Assembly (NCBI GenBank): GCA_022478985.1
Contig: JAKSZP010009547.1
Coordinates: 32,391-96,390 of the forward strand
Origin: Massospora cicadina
Taxonomy: Eukaryota > Entomophthoromycota > Entomophthoromycetes > Entomophthorales > Entomophthoraceae
Length of the DNA: 64,000 nt
Direction of reading: 5' to 3'
The translations under genes and the position numbers were made by a program. Shown here in pieces: positions 34,880 to 47,140 of this stretch (its first letter is position 1; each line of letters begins with the position of its first letter). The notes below the pieces were generated by a model. That model was not told the DNA's origin. It ran no database searches and was given only the letters and a program-made list of their open reading frames with translations.

Positions 34880-36425
34880 TGCAATCAAGATATTCATCAA
34901 TCAGTTCAGGTACTGCTCAGCACTCATCCCCAATTTTGGTTTCACCACAAATTATAAGTTTGGTGGCAACGCGGCCTTCCTCCCATATAGCAACTCAAAC
35001 GGCGTTTTTCCTGTCGCCATATGATGACTGATATTTTAGGCAAACATCACCAAACTCAGGTATGTTCCACACATGGAAGTTCTTCCTGAAACCAGCTTCC
35101 TCAGCGTTGTGGCCAGCGTCCTATTAACTCATTCCACCAGTCCATTCATCTCTGTCTGGTAGGGTACAGACACTACTTCTTTGGATCCCCATTATTTCAT
35201 TTAATTGCAGAATCACATGATATGTGAAATTTGTCCCATTGTTGTTCAGCAGGACCTGCGGGCATCCACGTCAGTATAATACTTGATCTAGGATGAACTT
35301 TTCAGTGCTGGTTGCATCTACTTTCACCAGGGCCTTTGTCTCAACCAATCTTGTCAGATTATTAATTGCAACTATTTTGTACTTGACTCTCCCTGTGCTC
35401 ATTGTCAGCGGTCTCATCATGTCAATGGACACCATATGCCAAGCAAATCCAGGGCAGACCAGTCAGTATCCATTCATATTCTTATGTGGCTTGTGCAACT
35501 GGCACTCCACACAGAAAGCCAATTAGTCCACGATATCATAGTCAATTGACTCCCAGTAGTAGTACTGGTGAATATGATTGGTCATTTTTCCCAGGACTCC
35601 ATGCCTGACAACCTTATGAGCAGCTTGAACAATACCCGCTCATTCTGACGGCTTTGGATTTAATAATTGCTTCCCATTGATCATCTTGAAAACTTGTCCA
35701 TCATGGTCTTGGTGTTTTCCATCACTTTTTGAAGCGCACCTTGGATTCTAAGGGCTCATTCCCAATTTCTCCATTGACCATTCTCTGGAATAGCTCATCC
35801 GCCTGCTGGTATACCATCTGGAACATTGGTAACTGCAATAAGCCATCCACATTCTGATGAGAAGCCACCACTTGGTGGAAAGTCTCATAATTGTAAGTCT
35901 GTAACTTCAGTGCCCATTGGCCATTCATCCTTCTGGTTCTTGTAAATTGTGAAGCCAACATGAGGTGTGGTCCATCACCACTTTGAAGTGCGTTCCATGG
36001 ATGTACACCCAAAACTGTTTACAGGCATAAATGACTGAAAGGCATTCACGCTCAGTTACAGAGTAGTTCCTCTCAGCAGCTGAGAGTGTCCAGCTCACAT
36101 AGGCCACCAGATGTTCATCCCTAAGTTCATCTACTTGGCCTCAATATGGCGCTGATTGCTGTCAACAAAGTATCAATTTGTGTAATAAATTCTCAATTGA
36201 AATTTGGATATTTCAAAATCAGAGAATCTATCAAGTACTGGTGTAACTCATCAAAAAATTTCTGTGCTTCTTCATTCTAAATGAATTTTTTCTTCAGATC
36301 CTTCAACAGATGAAATAAGGGCTCAGCAATTCTGACAAAATCCTGAACAAATCTTCTATAGTATCTGACCATTACAAGGAACACTTGGATATCTCATACA
36401 CTCTTTAGCACAGCCATTCTGGTTC
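34880..36425 (-). pseudogene. Family C pol relic: RT end, RNase H, integrase
   Basis: From right to left. At 36,425-36,150 DIQVFLVMVRYYRRFVQDFV is the RT connection. At 36,107-35,925 comes RNase H (NYSVTERECLSVIYACKQF, then FKVVMDHTS), continuing in another frame to 35,722. At 35,560-34,880 comes integrase, with GFAWHMVSIDMMRPL (first Asp kept), LNNNGTNFTYH (second Asp replaced by Asn) and an MNGLVE segment (Glu kept) followed at once by a stop. The RT palm is missing: the reading stops at the repeat near 36.45 kb. Many in-frame stops. The protein set resembles families A1 and A2, so C belongs to the same broad Ty3/gypsy lineage. Confidence 0.75.
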
Positions 36426-36479
36426 CTTATCTCATTGTAGGTCCAAAAATCATGGGCCAATAAAATTAATATGTGATTT

Positions 36480-36765
36480 ATATATTTCATCTATTTTTTG
36501 TATTTTTCTTTTGAAATGGGACTTTTAAACTACAATTAGGTTCAGAAGTTCTTATTTTCCTCTTCAAGAAAACTGGTTTCTAGGTATACGCTGACTTACC
36601 AGTTTTCATGGTTCAAAATCTTATCCTCTTAAGATTTTATTTATCTATTTGGTTCAGTGGTCCTCTTTTATGACTTGACCAAAATCTTAGAAAATAATTA
36701 TTTGATGGTTCAGAGGTTCTCTGGAAACATTGCAACTATTTTCTCTTAAGTCCAATACTACCAAT
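36480..36765. repeat. Direct repeat in element C, copy 2
   Basis: Counterpart of 34,280-34,620, about 2.2 kb away. It replaces the RT palm region expected here. Confidence 0.5.
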
Positions 36766-37715
36766 TTTTTAGTATTGACATTCTTCACTATATGACCAGC
36801 TGTGCTGTTTCTTCACATATAGGATACACTTGCCAACTTTAGAAATACTTGTGAATGTTTTCATTCATTAAGCCTTAAATCCCAACTTGTCATTCATCCA
36901 ACAGGTTCTAATTCCTTTCATATTTTGGCAACTGATGTTGAATATTCATATCTCTTAAAATCGTGAATTCCTCATCAGTCAACAGTTCCGCTTGATTGTT
37001 CTGATCATTTTTCTCTTAAAAAAATTTTGGCATTCGTTGCCATCCAAAATGTTGGAAGTAAATCTACTGGCGGACCTGGAAACAATGCTTAATCACACAT
37101 ATTGTTCTAGCCTCGTTAGCTTGATTCAGTTTCATCTTGAATTGATGGTGAACTCATCTCCAGAAATTTTTAATCATTGATTGATATAATTGAGTCAAAT
37201 GATTCTTTCCACTATCTTGGATCAATAGTTTCCAGTTTTGAGCTCATACTCTTCATTGGTAATGTAATTCAATACTCTTAATTGATTGCTTCCCATTTCA
37301 ACTTCATCCAATATTTCATCTAGTGTCTCATCTTATATCTCACTCCTTGGGACTATTTCAAGCGGACCCAATTTCAGCCCAAGTTGGCTCTGCTGATCCT
37401 CAGGACTATTTCAAGTGGACCAATTTCAACCTGAGTTGGCCCTTCTGATCCTCTTCATCTTAGGTTGATTTCAGGTGTAACAGGTTTTCTTGCAGCACTA
37501 GATAGTTCCATATCTAGGCTGCAAGTCCTTTTCCAAAAACTTGAGTATCCTCAGTTCGCTTCACTTGGAGCTCCACTTCTGAGCTGGGTGAACACAATTG
37601 AACATATCCACTTCATGATCTGCTTTCAACAATGTTACTTTCCTTAGTAACTTATTGCCAGAATTAGAAACATCTTCATAAGGCATCATGTTATAATATC
37701 TTATACTCAACTACA
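36766..37715 (-). other. Family C gag-position sequence, unreadable
   Basis: By position (between primer-binding site and pol) this should be gag, but stops in every frame prevent domain recognition and no zinc knuckle was found. The pieces TGATCCTC and GACTATTTCAAG are repeated near 37,350-37,450. Confidence 0.35.
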
Positions 37716-37735
37716 GCCCTGTAGTGAGCACAAAA
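37716..37735 (-). other. Family C primer-binding site
   Basis: On the minus strand reads TTTTGTGCTCACTACAGGGC, the same tRNA complement as in families A and the TRIM, with small changes next to the LTR. Confidence 0.65.
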
Positions 37736-38870
37736 TGTTAAAATTTATAGGTTTTCTTATTATTATTGGTTGATAACCCCTATAAATATATTAACTGCAC
37801 AGGTTTGGTTGTTGTGCAATTTTCCACGTTGTTTTTAATGAAATATGTTAATTGATAATATTATAGAGACTATTATCTGTAATTGAATTGAAGTACTAAA
37901 AATTGGTCCAATGCTTGGCCAGTATCTCCTCTCAAAATACTTATGATGTCCTGAATAGGAATTAATTCCCTGATACCACCTAACTCAATCTACGCTCAAA
38001 TCCTTATTTACAGTTTCTCTTTATGATAAACAGTTGGCAGCAATCCCTGATTTAGTTCAGCTTCTTCTCTGGATCCCCACTCAGATCCTTACTCTTTATT
38101 CTAAAGAATCTCCCAATTAGAGCACACAGAAATAATTTCTTTGAGAAAGAATATAACTCAAAATGGATTATACTGAAGTATACTAAGATAATACTTTAGT
38201 AATTGTTCTGGTAATCACTTCTTTTTATTAGGGAATTTTTAGGGAATTTATAGTGGAAAATTTGGTGCCCAAAACTCTCAGTTGGCACCTCCTCAATGAA
38301 ATAGCAGCTGTTGCTGTTGAATTACCTATCCTTGTCTCAGCAGTGATGTTCTCCATCCTGGCTAGGATTCCATCATTGGACATTTTGAGACCAAAAAATG
38401 GAAAGCGGCGGAATTATGTATCCCTAACGTTTTCCTTTCAATCCCAGTGAACCAACCATATTTGGCAAGCGACCTGCTTAGGTAATGAGACTTGTTACCC
38501 ATTAAGCAGGTCTTGAACCAACTGATTGATTTGCTAGTTGCAGGTGGTATCACTCACCTTGCAACTTGATCCTTAAATTCCCTTTTGGTTGATGTAACCT
38601 GACTGATCCCAATCAGTACACCTGATATTTAATCATTTATCAACTATCAGATGCCCCCATTTCATTGGCAACTCTGCCCAACGAGATCTTAAGCAGTCGT
38701 CCAGATTGATCCCCAATGGATCTGACCTAGGCGAATAACCTAAAATCACCCAAACATTTTTAACCTGAAATCAGGGTCAACCAATATCCAATTCACTTTG
38801 CATTAGGGAATTATCCCCAAGCAATCCCTGGTGATCTAGTCAGCTGGGAATATGGGCAAAAATCCCAACA
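37736..38870 (-). repeat. Family C 5' LTR
   Basis: Ends AATCCCAACA. Its inner border at 37,735 touches the primer-binding site. Confidence 0.88.
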
Positions 38871-40177
38871 CCTTCAGTAACAAATCCTGATGGGCTCACG
38901 CATTTATTGAGTACAAAATTAAGTGTCAAATCCTCAGAAAAACTTGCCAATAGAATTGAGCCATTAGGAAATGTTGTCACTGGATTAAAACCTGCTTTAA
39001 ATCCTTTGAACAAAGCCCAACGAGTGTGTATGTCTCAATCAGAATATGTCTACTGACAAATCCTTAGCCAAAATTTATAATGGTATTGGGCCATTGGGCA
39101 ATGATATTGCCAATCTAGAACTCCCCTCAAAAATATCAGGGACAAAGCCCAATGGGCGTGTACTTCCATCATCAAATGTTGCTAACAGCTCAAATCCCTA
39201 CCCTCAAAAATCAGAATCATTGTTCAATGTATCTCACTTGTCTAAACGGACACCAACAAAACCAGGCATGGGTGGGTTGGGGACTCTAAACCCATTTCTG
39301 ACTATTTTGAACTGTCTCTATGTGGGGTGGCATTGGGAGATCCTGTTTCTCATCGGCAAAATGCCATCATGCTAACCATTGGAAATGCAGTGAAACTTCA
39401 AGTTGAGCATCTGAGGTCAAACTGACAGTGACTTGGCCCACCGTTGACTCCTTCAAAGTCAGTTCAGATCAAATTCATATTTCCCCCTCCCTTTAAAGTT
39501 CACCAGGTTAAGTCAAATCTTGAGGGCCCCAATCCCATGTTTTTATAAGCTATTCCCCAAATCAACCATCTATATAAATAGTAGTAACACCCTGAAGAAA
39601 TTGACTGTCAATTTTTAAATTTACTATTCATCAAAAATCTCCCAAGTTCCCAATTTATGATTTTATTTATTTTTTTGATGAGCTCCCTATGGCACTAACG
39701 TTGTGGCACGTCAGTCCCTACAATAGCTGGGCAATACCAGTCATGATAGTAACTATAGTTCCTTCTATAGCAACTAAGCATATCATGTAAGAAAATTCTG
39801 GGGATTCAACCCAATTGTCATAAGCACTCTCCAGAAGGATATCAGAATCCTGTGGGCTCATCTATCTCCACTTCATGCAAGTGACCGCCCCCTCATCTCT
39901 GTTTTTGTTCCAAACCCTCCTATGGAGTATCCTTAAACAGCTAGTCTGATCGTTCAACTCCCTGCAGCTAGGACCACTAGGTTAAGAGTTGCTACAGCTT
40001 GTTTTATTGCCAGATTCCTTTTTACACTCTCAACACACCAGCGCTCACTTGTCACACATCTGCTTGAACAATACAACACCGTTTGGTCAGCAATGCCTCT
40101 GGCTCTGGCTTGCCTTTTTGGGTGCTTTTTCATACTGACTGGCAGGACAATATAAACTTTATATTCCATTTACATGA
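38871..40177 (+). mobile_element. Family B' solo LTR, right part
   Basis: Continues the LTR broken at 31,397. Near 39,270-39,330 it matches B in GGGTGGGTTGGGGACTC and in TATGTGGGGTGGCATTGGGA, near 39,368 in CATTGGAAATGCAG, and near 39,600 in the TTGACTGTCAATTTTTAAAT block. It ends near 40,177 in ACATGACA. The outer flanks TACCT and CACCC could be a decayed target duplication (3 of 5 bases). It is about 190 bp longer than B up to the shared WG(W/H)W-type segment, so it is a separate subfamily. Confidence 0.7.
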
Positions 40178-40460
40178 CACACCCCACCCTGTGGATGCTC
40201 CCATATCCTTGCTTTCTATCTTGTGCCACTTCTTAAGCTAAGCTAACAGTGAGGTTGTTGTACCTCCTGACCCCTCCTTCCCCCTCTGCCATGATATTAT
40301 AGCAGTTTCCGCTATCTCCCTGGTTGGCACCTGATTTTGGTTTTGGTTTGTTTCATTTTGGTTATTCTTGGTATCAATCATTTCGTTTTGATATTTAATA
40401 TTTTTTACTCTATAAGTATTTTGGTATTATCTATCCCCTAGTTATCTTGCCTTAAATAAA
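40178..40460 (+). mobile_element. LINE 3' end fragment
   Basis: The stretch TCCTGACCCCTCCTTCCCCC, a T/G-rich part and the tail TATCCCCTAGTTATCTTGCC plus TTAAATAAAA repeat the 3' end of the LINE copy ending at 3630. No coding part is left. The B' LTR directly upstream may have inserted into this LINE. Confidence 0.55.
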
Positions 40461-40599
40461 ATTTTTATATAGACAGAAGATACTTAATCTACCCAAGGTT
40501 GCTCATATTAATGATTTAGTGAATTAATTTCTCACCTTACACAGCATGAGGATCAGAGGTCAAACTTAATTAGGCTAGATAAAAACCAAACTGATTTTT

Positions 40600-40905
40600 A
40601 TTTTATTCTTAGCTTATACTGTTGATAGCATATTTTACCTAGCGTTTCTTATGGGTTTAAATTTACCAGATGCTACTAATTGATTATAATTAGTTTATGT
40701 TGGTAGTATTGGTAAAGGCAATTGATAATTGAAAACCATAATGAATTTAATTATTAATTTTAGCTTTATGTTTGTCTATAGCCTACTTTTTTCAGCGCTG
40801 CTTATGGGCTTATAATATACCAGATGTTACTAATTGATTAATTTATATTGGTAGGTGGCCATCAATAAGTTTAGGAAGAAATCAAATCTATCAAATCAAT
40901 ATAAT
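40600..40905. repeat. Dispersed AT-rich repeat, two or three diverged units
   Basis: A block with ATGGGTTTAAATTTACCAGA and TACTAATTGATTA occurs near 40,640 and 40,795, and again near 42,640. The later two copies continue into ATAAGTTTAGGA-type sequence. Confidence 0.55.
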
Positions 40906-41089
40906 ACTACCAAACACTCTCCCAAAACTAATTAAACCTATTGAATCAATATAAACTCACCTCTACTTAGCTAAAACTAATTGAATTTATTGGTTAAACT
41001 AAAACCATCAACCACTTAGTAAAACGATAGAAACTATTAAAGTAACCCAATATTAAACTTCTAGTCTGTAATAATATACTGATTACCTT

Positions 41090-41250
41090 TATGACATGAA
41101 TAATTTTTCTTACATATAAATCTTTTTCTCTATTTATAAAAATTAAAACATCCAGCTTTGAGGTGCACATGGACCCCTCCCGTTCACCTATATCCAAAAG
41201 TTTAAAACTCTAAGTACTGTAAATTTTTTGCTTGGCATCAAACACAAACA
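41090..41250. repeat. Segmental repeat, copy 1 (pair at 43,590)
   Basis: CTTACATATAAATCTTTTTC, then GAGGTGCACATGGACCCCTC and CACCTATATCCAAA match 43,605-43,735 in the same order and orientation. Confidence 0.65.
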
Positions 41251-41810
41251 CTTGCTTTTTTTATTATAAACTATTACTAAGTTTGCTTATTTGAGGTAGA
41301 AGGAGTTATCAATAAGTTTAGGAATTAATTAAACTTATTGACTTATCTAAATAGCTACCAAACTGCATACCAAAATAATTTGATCTATTAGACTGATTTT
41401 AAATCCCAATTTGCCAAAACAGAAAAAAAAACATCAAATCAATCACCAGCCACTTAGTCAAAACCATCTCAATACATTGAATTAACTAAAATCCCACCAA
41501 ATACTTGATTAAAAATAATTAATTCATCAAGTCAACTGATTTATAACCAATATACTATCTAAGTCCCTAGCATCAATCTAATAGAAGCTAATTTTTTAAT
41601 CTGGAACAGATGCAGAAGTGACATAAAATTTTGATTTCACAATTTTTATAAAGAATGATCTGCAATCTGAAGTGAGAAGCCTCAACTTAGTAGCATCTGA
41701 TCCACAATCCAAAGTCATATGTAAGAATAATATATAAAAATAGGGTCTATCCAATTCCAGCTTTGATGATTGGCCACTTTCTTTTATATAAAGATATAAC
41801 TAGTAAGGTA

Positions 41811-42092
41811 GGGTGCCTTAGTGGTAGAGTATGGACTCAATGACCGCTGCCTCCTGATTTTGATCCCAATAGATGAATTTAAGTAGAAAATGATTTTGAC
41901 TGTGTTGGCATTGTGCAACAATGCCCTAAACTGAGATGGCAATTATTAAGGCAGTCCAAGGAGTTCCTGGCCTATAAAAATGCTGTATGTGGAGCTTTAC
42001 CAGGATTTATCCTCCATTCCCATTGATTATACTTCCTCATTAATTGGTATGGAATCATCCTCAGGTTGTCCCACCTCAAATAAAAATCTAAT
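41811..42092 (+). mobile_element. tRNA-derived SINE candidate
   Basis: The start looks like a tRNA: TGCCTTAGTGG at 41,814-41,824 fits a Pol III A box, and ATTTTGATCCC at 41,857-41,867 fits a B box at 8 of 11 positions, with usual spacing. A tRNA-unrelated body follows, then a 3' end ATCCTCAGG and CCTCAAATAAAAATC that resembles the LINE tails (CCTCATATTAATAAAAATAA). This is the structure of a SINE that borrows a LINE 3' end. Not a functional tRNA: the anticodon arm does not fold. Flanking target duplications were not found. Confidence 0.5.
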
Positions 42093-43058
42093 TAAATTTG
42101 TGTTTGTAGTAGCATCCAGATACTCATGCTTTGCTACACTTTTTATAGCTTACTAGATGATTAAAATTATTATTTTATATTTTATATTATAGATAACACA
42201 AATCACTCAGCCAAACCCTTTGAAGTATCAATTTAACCTAAAATTACACTAATCAATCAGCTAAAATCAATTCTACTACCAAATTAACCAAAAACCGTCA
42301 ACCACTCAGTCATAGTTAAACTCATACTGAAACTATTGAATTACCAAATGGTAGTGGAGTTACCTGGCGTTGCTCAGGTTCAATTAGCAGACAAATTTAA
42401 ATGATTAGCTTAGATTTTATATCATTATGATAGCATGTTTTACCCAAATTATTTGGGTCAAACTTAAAAGATAATATTATTTATATTAGTTTATATATTG
42501 ATAGATTGATGACCATTGATGATTGAAAACCAAAATTTTATATTATTTATAACTGACTTTGAAAAAAGAGGAGGTTCTCAATTTTATCTGACTATATGTT
42601 TTTAGCCTTATGTTTGTCAATAGCCCATTTTATCTAGCATGCATATAGGTTAAAATTTACCAGATGATACTAATTGATTAGTTTTATCATAATGGTGGAT
42701 GGCTGTTGATATGTTTAGGAGAAATAAAACTACTGAATCAAATAAAAAACTAACCACTCGCCCAAAAATAATTAATCCTATTTAATTAACTTGAAATCAC
42801 CAACCACTCAGCTAGAACTAATTGAAGTTATTGAATTAGCTAGACCATCAACCATTTACCTGAAACTATTGAGACCACTGAATGAACCAAAAACCATAAA
42901 ACAATCAGCAAATCTATTTAGACTATTATATCAAAATTAATATCAAAATGCTCATCCATAACTGTAATGGACAAGTTTGTCTCATTTTTTACATTCCAAC
43001 TTGTATTCAGATTTTCTGAATCTAAGTCAGATCGCTTTAAAGAATTTTTGGTTTGATT

Positions 43059-43190
43059 GTTTTGGACGCTGGGTTGTGCCTCACCCATGCTGTGGATTAG
43101 GCTTGTGTGAGCCTAATCAATAGCTCAGGTGAGGTCCCCAAAACGCTGCCTTTATAAGGTGCACCAGCACCTTCTGAAGTTCACTTCAGA
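43059..43190. other. Cluster of perfect inverted repeats (hairpins)
   Basis: Nested arms GTTTTGG/CCAAAAC (43,059-43,065, 43,138-43,144), CCTCACC/GGTGAGG (43,079-43,085, 43,128-43,134) and GATTAGGCT/AGCCTAATC (43,095-43,103, 43,110-43,118, loop TGTGTG). Two further hairpins follow directly: AAGGTGC/GCACCTT (43,156-43,162, 43,167-43,173) and TCTGAAGT/ACTTCAGA (43,173-43,180, 43,183-43,190). A TTTATAAG box at 43,151 and AATAAAAATAAA near 43,290 follow. Could be an LTR or a structured non-coding transcript. Confidence 0.7.
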
Positions 43191-43589
43191 ATTCTATGAG
43201 GACCCTACCATTTCCCTTCCTGGGGATCATTGTCAGTTGCTCCCCAGATGAGCTCTGGTCGGTGGGCACCTTGGTTTTTATGATCCTGAATAAAAATAAA
43301 GGATGTTTTAGGGTTTGCATACTTTGCATACCTGTTGTCTTTTTTGGGTGTTTCCATTTTGAGGAATCTTTCATGTGGTTGGGTGGACTAACCACACAGA
43401 GGACTTTGAATAGCCAACCTATGAGAGGTGAATGTTTGGCTGTTTTTCAATGCCCCAAAACTCTCCATACTCAGTTAGGCTGATTTGGTTGCTTGTTGGT
43501 GCACCAAAGCAATATTAAAATTATATGGCAGTTAAAACTGGGGTTTTTCCAGTCCATTATAATAACAATATACTGAAAACCATTGCAAC

Positions 43590-43735
43590 ATATAGAATTT
43601 CAAATCTTTACATATAAACCTTTTTATTTTATAATAAAAATTAATATCTGGCTTCAAGGTGCACACAGATCCCCTACTAACCACCTATATCCAAACCTTC
43701 AAAGATCTACATGCTATAGTTTTGGTCAGGCATTT
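43590..43735. repeat. Segmental repeat, copy 2 (pair at 41,090)
   Basis: Counterpart of 41,090-41,250 about 2.5 kb away. The shared blocks include CAAGGTGCACACAGATCCCC and CACCTATATCCAAA. Confidence 0.65.
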
Positions 43736-43739
43736 CATG

Positions 43740-46700
43740 CACAAATGCATAATTGCTTAGTTATTATAGATATACCTGGTGTGATATAAATAATATGCTC
43801 AGACTTTATATTTCTGATCAAAGAATTTATAGTGAATATAGCACCAGCTACTGTAGTCTCACAATTTACTAACCCATATTTAAACTGGTGAATCTCTAAA
43901 TACAGGCCAAATGCTTTATGCCTATATACTTTAAGGAATATGAGCCCCACTAAGTAAATTATCATAAAAACCTCACCTGCAACAAGTTAATAGCCAGAAA
44001 ATAGGAATATAAATATAACACTATTTATTGGTAAGAGAAGTAAACAGGCCTTTGGGAAAGTAAAGGATAACTTTAAATATTTTAGTTAAGACCCAGTCCA
44101 GAACTCTTACATAGCAATCTATTAAAAAACCACAAATATATTCAACTAAAATATAAGTAAATTAACCTTGTTAGAAATAATTGTAAAAAGATATCAAAAA
44201 GATATAAAAATTCATAAACTTCCAATAAAAAGAATATCCAATAAAATTATTTCTTTTGACCATTTATGTCATACTATTATATTTCCCACTTGTTTGAAAG
44301 GAGAGTGGGGAGGTCATTAAGAGGTACTTTATCCCATAAAATAAAAAAGAATGAGAGTAGATATACAGAAAAAACCTGATTCTTTGCATGTAGCCTTTTG
44401 ATGACAACAGGGTTATTAAGGGTGTAAATAAAAAGGGGAGATGTAATGAGGTGCCATTGTTACCAAGCTATCAGTAGATTGTCATTAATGCTCCCATTCC
44501 TGGAAATTGGTGGGAAAGCCCCACCATACAACCCAGGAAAATTTGGTAACAATAGATAAACGGGACACAACAGAGTAGATGGTACTCAAAGGCTCCAGGG
44601 CGAGGGTAGAATAAAGTATGTTATCTGAAACCTCATTGAGGTTAGTAAAGAGTACAAAACATATGCTAATACTTAAAAATTAAATGAACAGGGTTTATTG
44701 TAACCAGTCAGCCAACGTTGAAGGTTGGTCCAAAGACTCACATATAAACAATTGGTGAATATCATTCTCCTTAGGTGAGGCACTGCGCCCAATCTGGTCA
44801 ATAAATGCAACTTCCCATCCATCATCATACTATAGCTCAAGTAAGCTCACAATCAGGTCATTGGCAGAAGCTTAATTCTAATGAATTGGGCAAAGCTATA
44901 AATCAAATGGGACTTAAAGCTCCATTCCCCAATTTACATAAAGTCAGTAATAATTCTCAATGTATCAAGTGCATTTTTATACAATGTATCAATTCTCTTC
45001 TGACCATCATGCACCCCCCAAAACCAACTTAGCATATCCTGCCTTTACCCAGCTTTTTTATAAGGTGTGCTTCAGGTCAGGCAGGCCTGCCATCTTTGTC
45101 CCCTTGGCCTCAACATGCTCAGCCCTATTTTATGCATTCTGTACCCGCAATAATGTCATTTAACCATGACACAAACTAATGGCAGTAGGAGGAATATACA
45201 TAAACACTATGTCCTTATTTTTTTTTCTCCGAGACTTGAACTAATGCAAAGGATAATGTCAAGGACTATGATATTATTTTAAAGCATATATTGTTTTTGT
45301 AATAATAAGAAACCACAAAAACATGGCTAAGGTGTACAAACCCCTGATTAAGAGAAAATTTGACAAGAACTGAGTACAGACTTTGTATACTAAAAAAGTA
45401 CATGAAAAAACAATCTAAATATGTTTACCTATTATACAAATTTGTGAATTATAGATACAAAGTCAATATAACTGGGAATAATTGGTTGTTTTCTAGATTA
45501 ATTTGAATTTCATTAATTCTGGTATATTTAATCCATTCAATGTCAGTTGCTCAAGAATGGTTATTCTAAATATATCCACATTTATTACCATTAAATTGAA
45601 ATTATCTAAAAACTTGGGCTTATGAGTGAAATAGGTTCTGGATACACCAGGTGCAGCCTATCATAAGAAGCTCACAAGTTAAAGTTTTTAATCAAATTAA
45701 TGGAAATCTTAAAGTATTTGACAACCATATCTAACCCTGCTTAAAAATTATAACAGCCTTTTTATTTCTTGTTTATTATGTCCCATTATAATAATCATTC
45801 CCTTTTTTATTTTTAGAATTTTCTCTATTGCTGACCCCTAGATTTTTTACTATTTAGATATTTCCTTTTAATTTTAGCTTCAGAAGGGTTTTTTCAGTCA
45901 AAAAGGGTATAAGAGGTTGAGACTATAATTCCAACATGGTTTCTTACCAACCATAAGAGGGACTTAATCCCAGAGGATACTCATTTTCACAATGATTAAA
46001 TTTAAGGACTTATGAGCAATGTGAGATAGATAGTTGTAAAAAACATGACAAAGGTCCCACAAGCAAGCATAAGATTTGAAGTGAGAGAAATTGAAGTCTT
46101 AAAATAAAAATTTTAGGAATAAGAAAGGCATAGTGGAATACAATTTATGAGTACCTAAAGTTTCAAGACAGTAGTATGAAACAATGTGAGAGCCTCAGCA
46201 AACTTAGTTGAAACATAAAGGGGATGACAGAACTAAATACTTTTTCCAATGAATTTATGATTGAAACAGCAGAGAAACTATTCAGGCAGTAGACGCTGTA
46301 GTTTATCAATTGGGTTGACCATCCATCTGTTTATATATCATATACTTGCTTTAGGTTTCAAATAATATTTAGATAATGTTTGTCTGGTTATTATAACTTG
46401 CCTTGCCTCATGGGCCCCAACTTTATATAAGGTTACCAAAACTATTAATAAATTACTATTGTTGATTTTGATTGGCGCCTTCAGTTATAAGTAATTAGGA
46501 TGGCAAAAAGAATCCTTAATCATTGCTAGTGTATTTTTGATGCCTTAATTTACTGATCACCTTAAATTGTGGCCTCAGTTTCATATCCATTACTATTTAG
46601 TATAATCATAATATCCTATCTTGCCTCTGAGCTAGTATAAAATAACTAGTAACAGGGTCCTTATCTTATTATGGCCATCCACCTGTATCTCAATTTTAAT

Positions 46701-47120
46701 AAGTTTATTGCTACCATTACAGAAATGACCCAATCCCTAGTCGTTTGCTTCCTTGACCTAATTTGGATACTATCCTCTATTTTACTCCTTTTAAATGCTG
46801 CTTAGTAATCAGAAATTGCGCCAATAAGAGCTCTAGTAATTAAAAGATCATATTAAGTGAAATTAATATCTGTAAGTGGATCTGTCTTTCCTATATAGAT
46901 GGAGAATCCTATAGCCAAGAAAAATTACCTTGGCAAGCTGCAGTGCCATTGTCACTAGTAGAGACTACAGGTGCGTTTTGCTCTATTAAAATCAAAATCT
47001 TGCCAAAAAGGTTTCTTTTTGAAAGTTTTCCTAAGGATACTATTATCTAACAGTACCTTGTTTTTTTTGGTGAAGTAACCTGTGCACATGAAATCTGACA
47101 CCCCTGTACCAATTGCAACG
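43740..47120. other. AT-rich intergenic stretch, no gene recognised
   Basis: No supported coding region, RNA gene or complete element. A Ser/Asn/His-rich open frame (44,805-45,032) and a 64-codon minus frame (46,955-47,149) have no recognisable motif. Confidence 0.45.
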
Positions 47121-47140
47121 TTGTAGCGCTCACTACAGGG
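47121..47140 (+). other. Primer-binding-site-like motif
   Basis: TTGTAGCGCTCACTACAGGG, preceded by CAACG, as at an LTR end. Matches the site used by families A, C and the TRIM. The LTR it should belong to was not resolved. Confidence 0.45.

Larger units (their letters stand above)
31398..38870 (-). mobile_element. Ty3/gypsy family C element with both LTRs, inactive
   Basis: LTRs 31,398-32,531 (1,134 bp) and 37,736-38,870 (1,135 bp), both TGTTAAAATTTATAGG to AACA. Minus-strand element: polypurine tract at 32,532, primer-binding site at 37,716-37,735, and a readable but broken RT end, RNase H and integrase between 34.9 and 36.4 kb. Gag and protease could not be read. It is inserted in a B' LTR; the target flanks CTCTC and CCTTC do not match exactly. 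The internal part also contains a direct repeat (34.3 and 36.5 kb), so it is probably rearranged or itself carries an insertion. Confidence 0.85.
40905..42925. repeat. Degenerate minisatellite-like blocks
   Basis: Phrases like CAACCACTCAGCCAAAACTA and ATTGAATTAACTAAA recur irregularly at roughly 40-50 bp in 40,905-41,060, 41,330-41,560, 42,190-42,370 and 42,700-42,920. No gene is seen in this region apart from the SINE candidate. Confidence 0.55.

Noticed and set aside
34695..35526. Plus-strand frames in element C
   Set aside because: The minus strand reads integrase motifs across the same interval.
41811..41880. A second tRNA gene
   Set aside because: A and B box-like motifs are present but the cloverleaf does not form; treated as the head of a SINE candidate.
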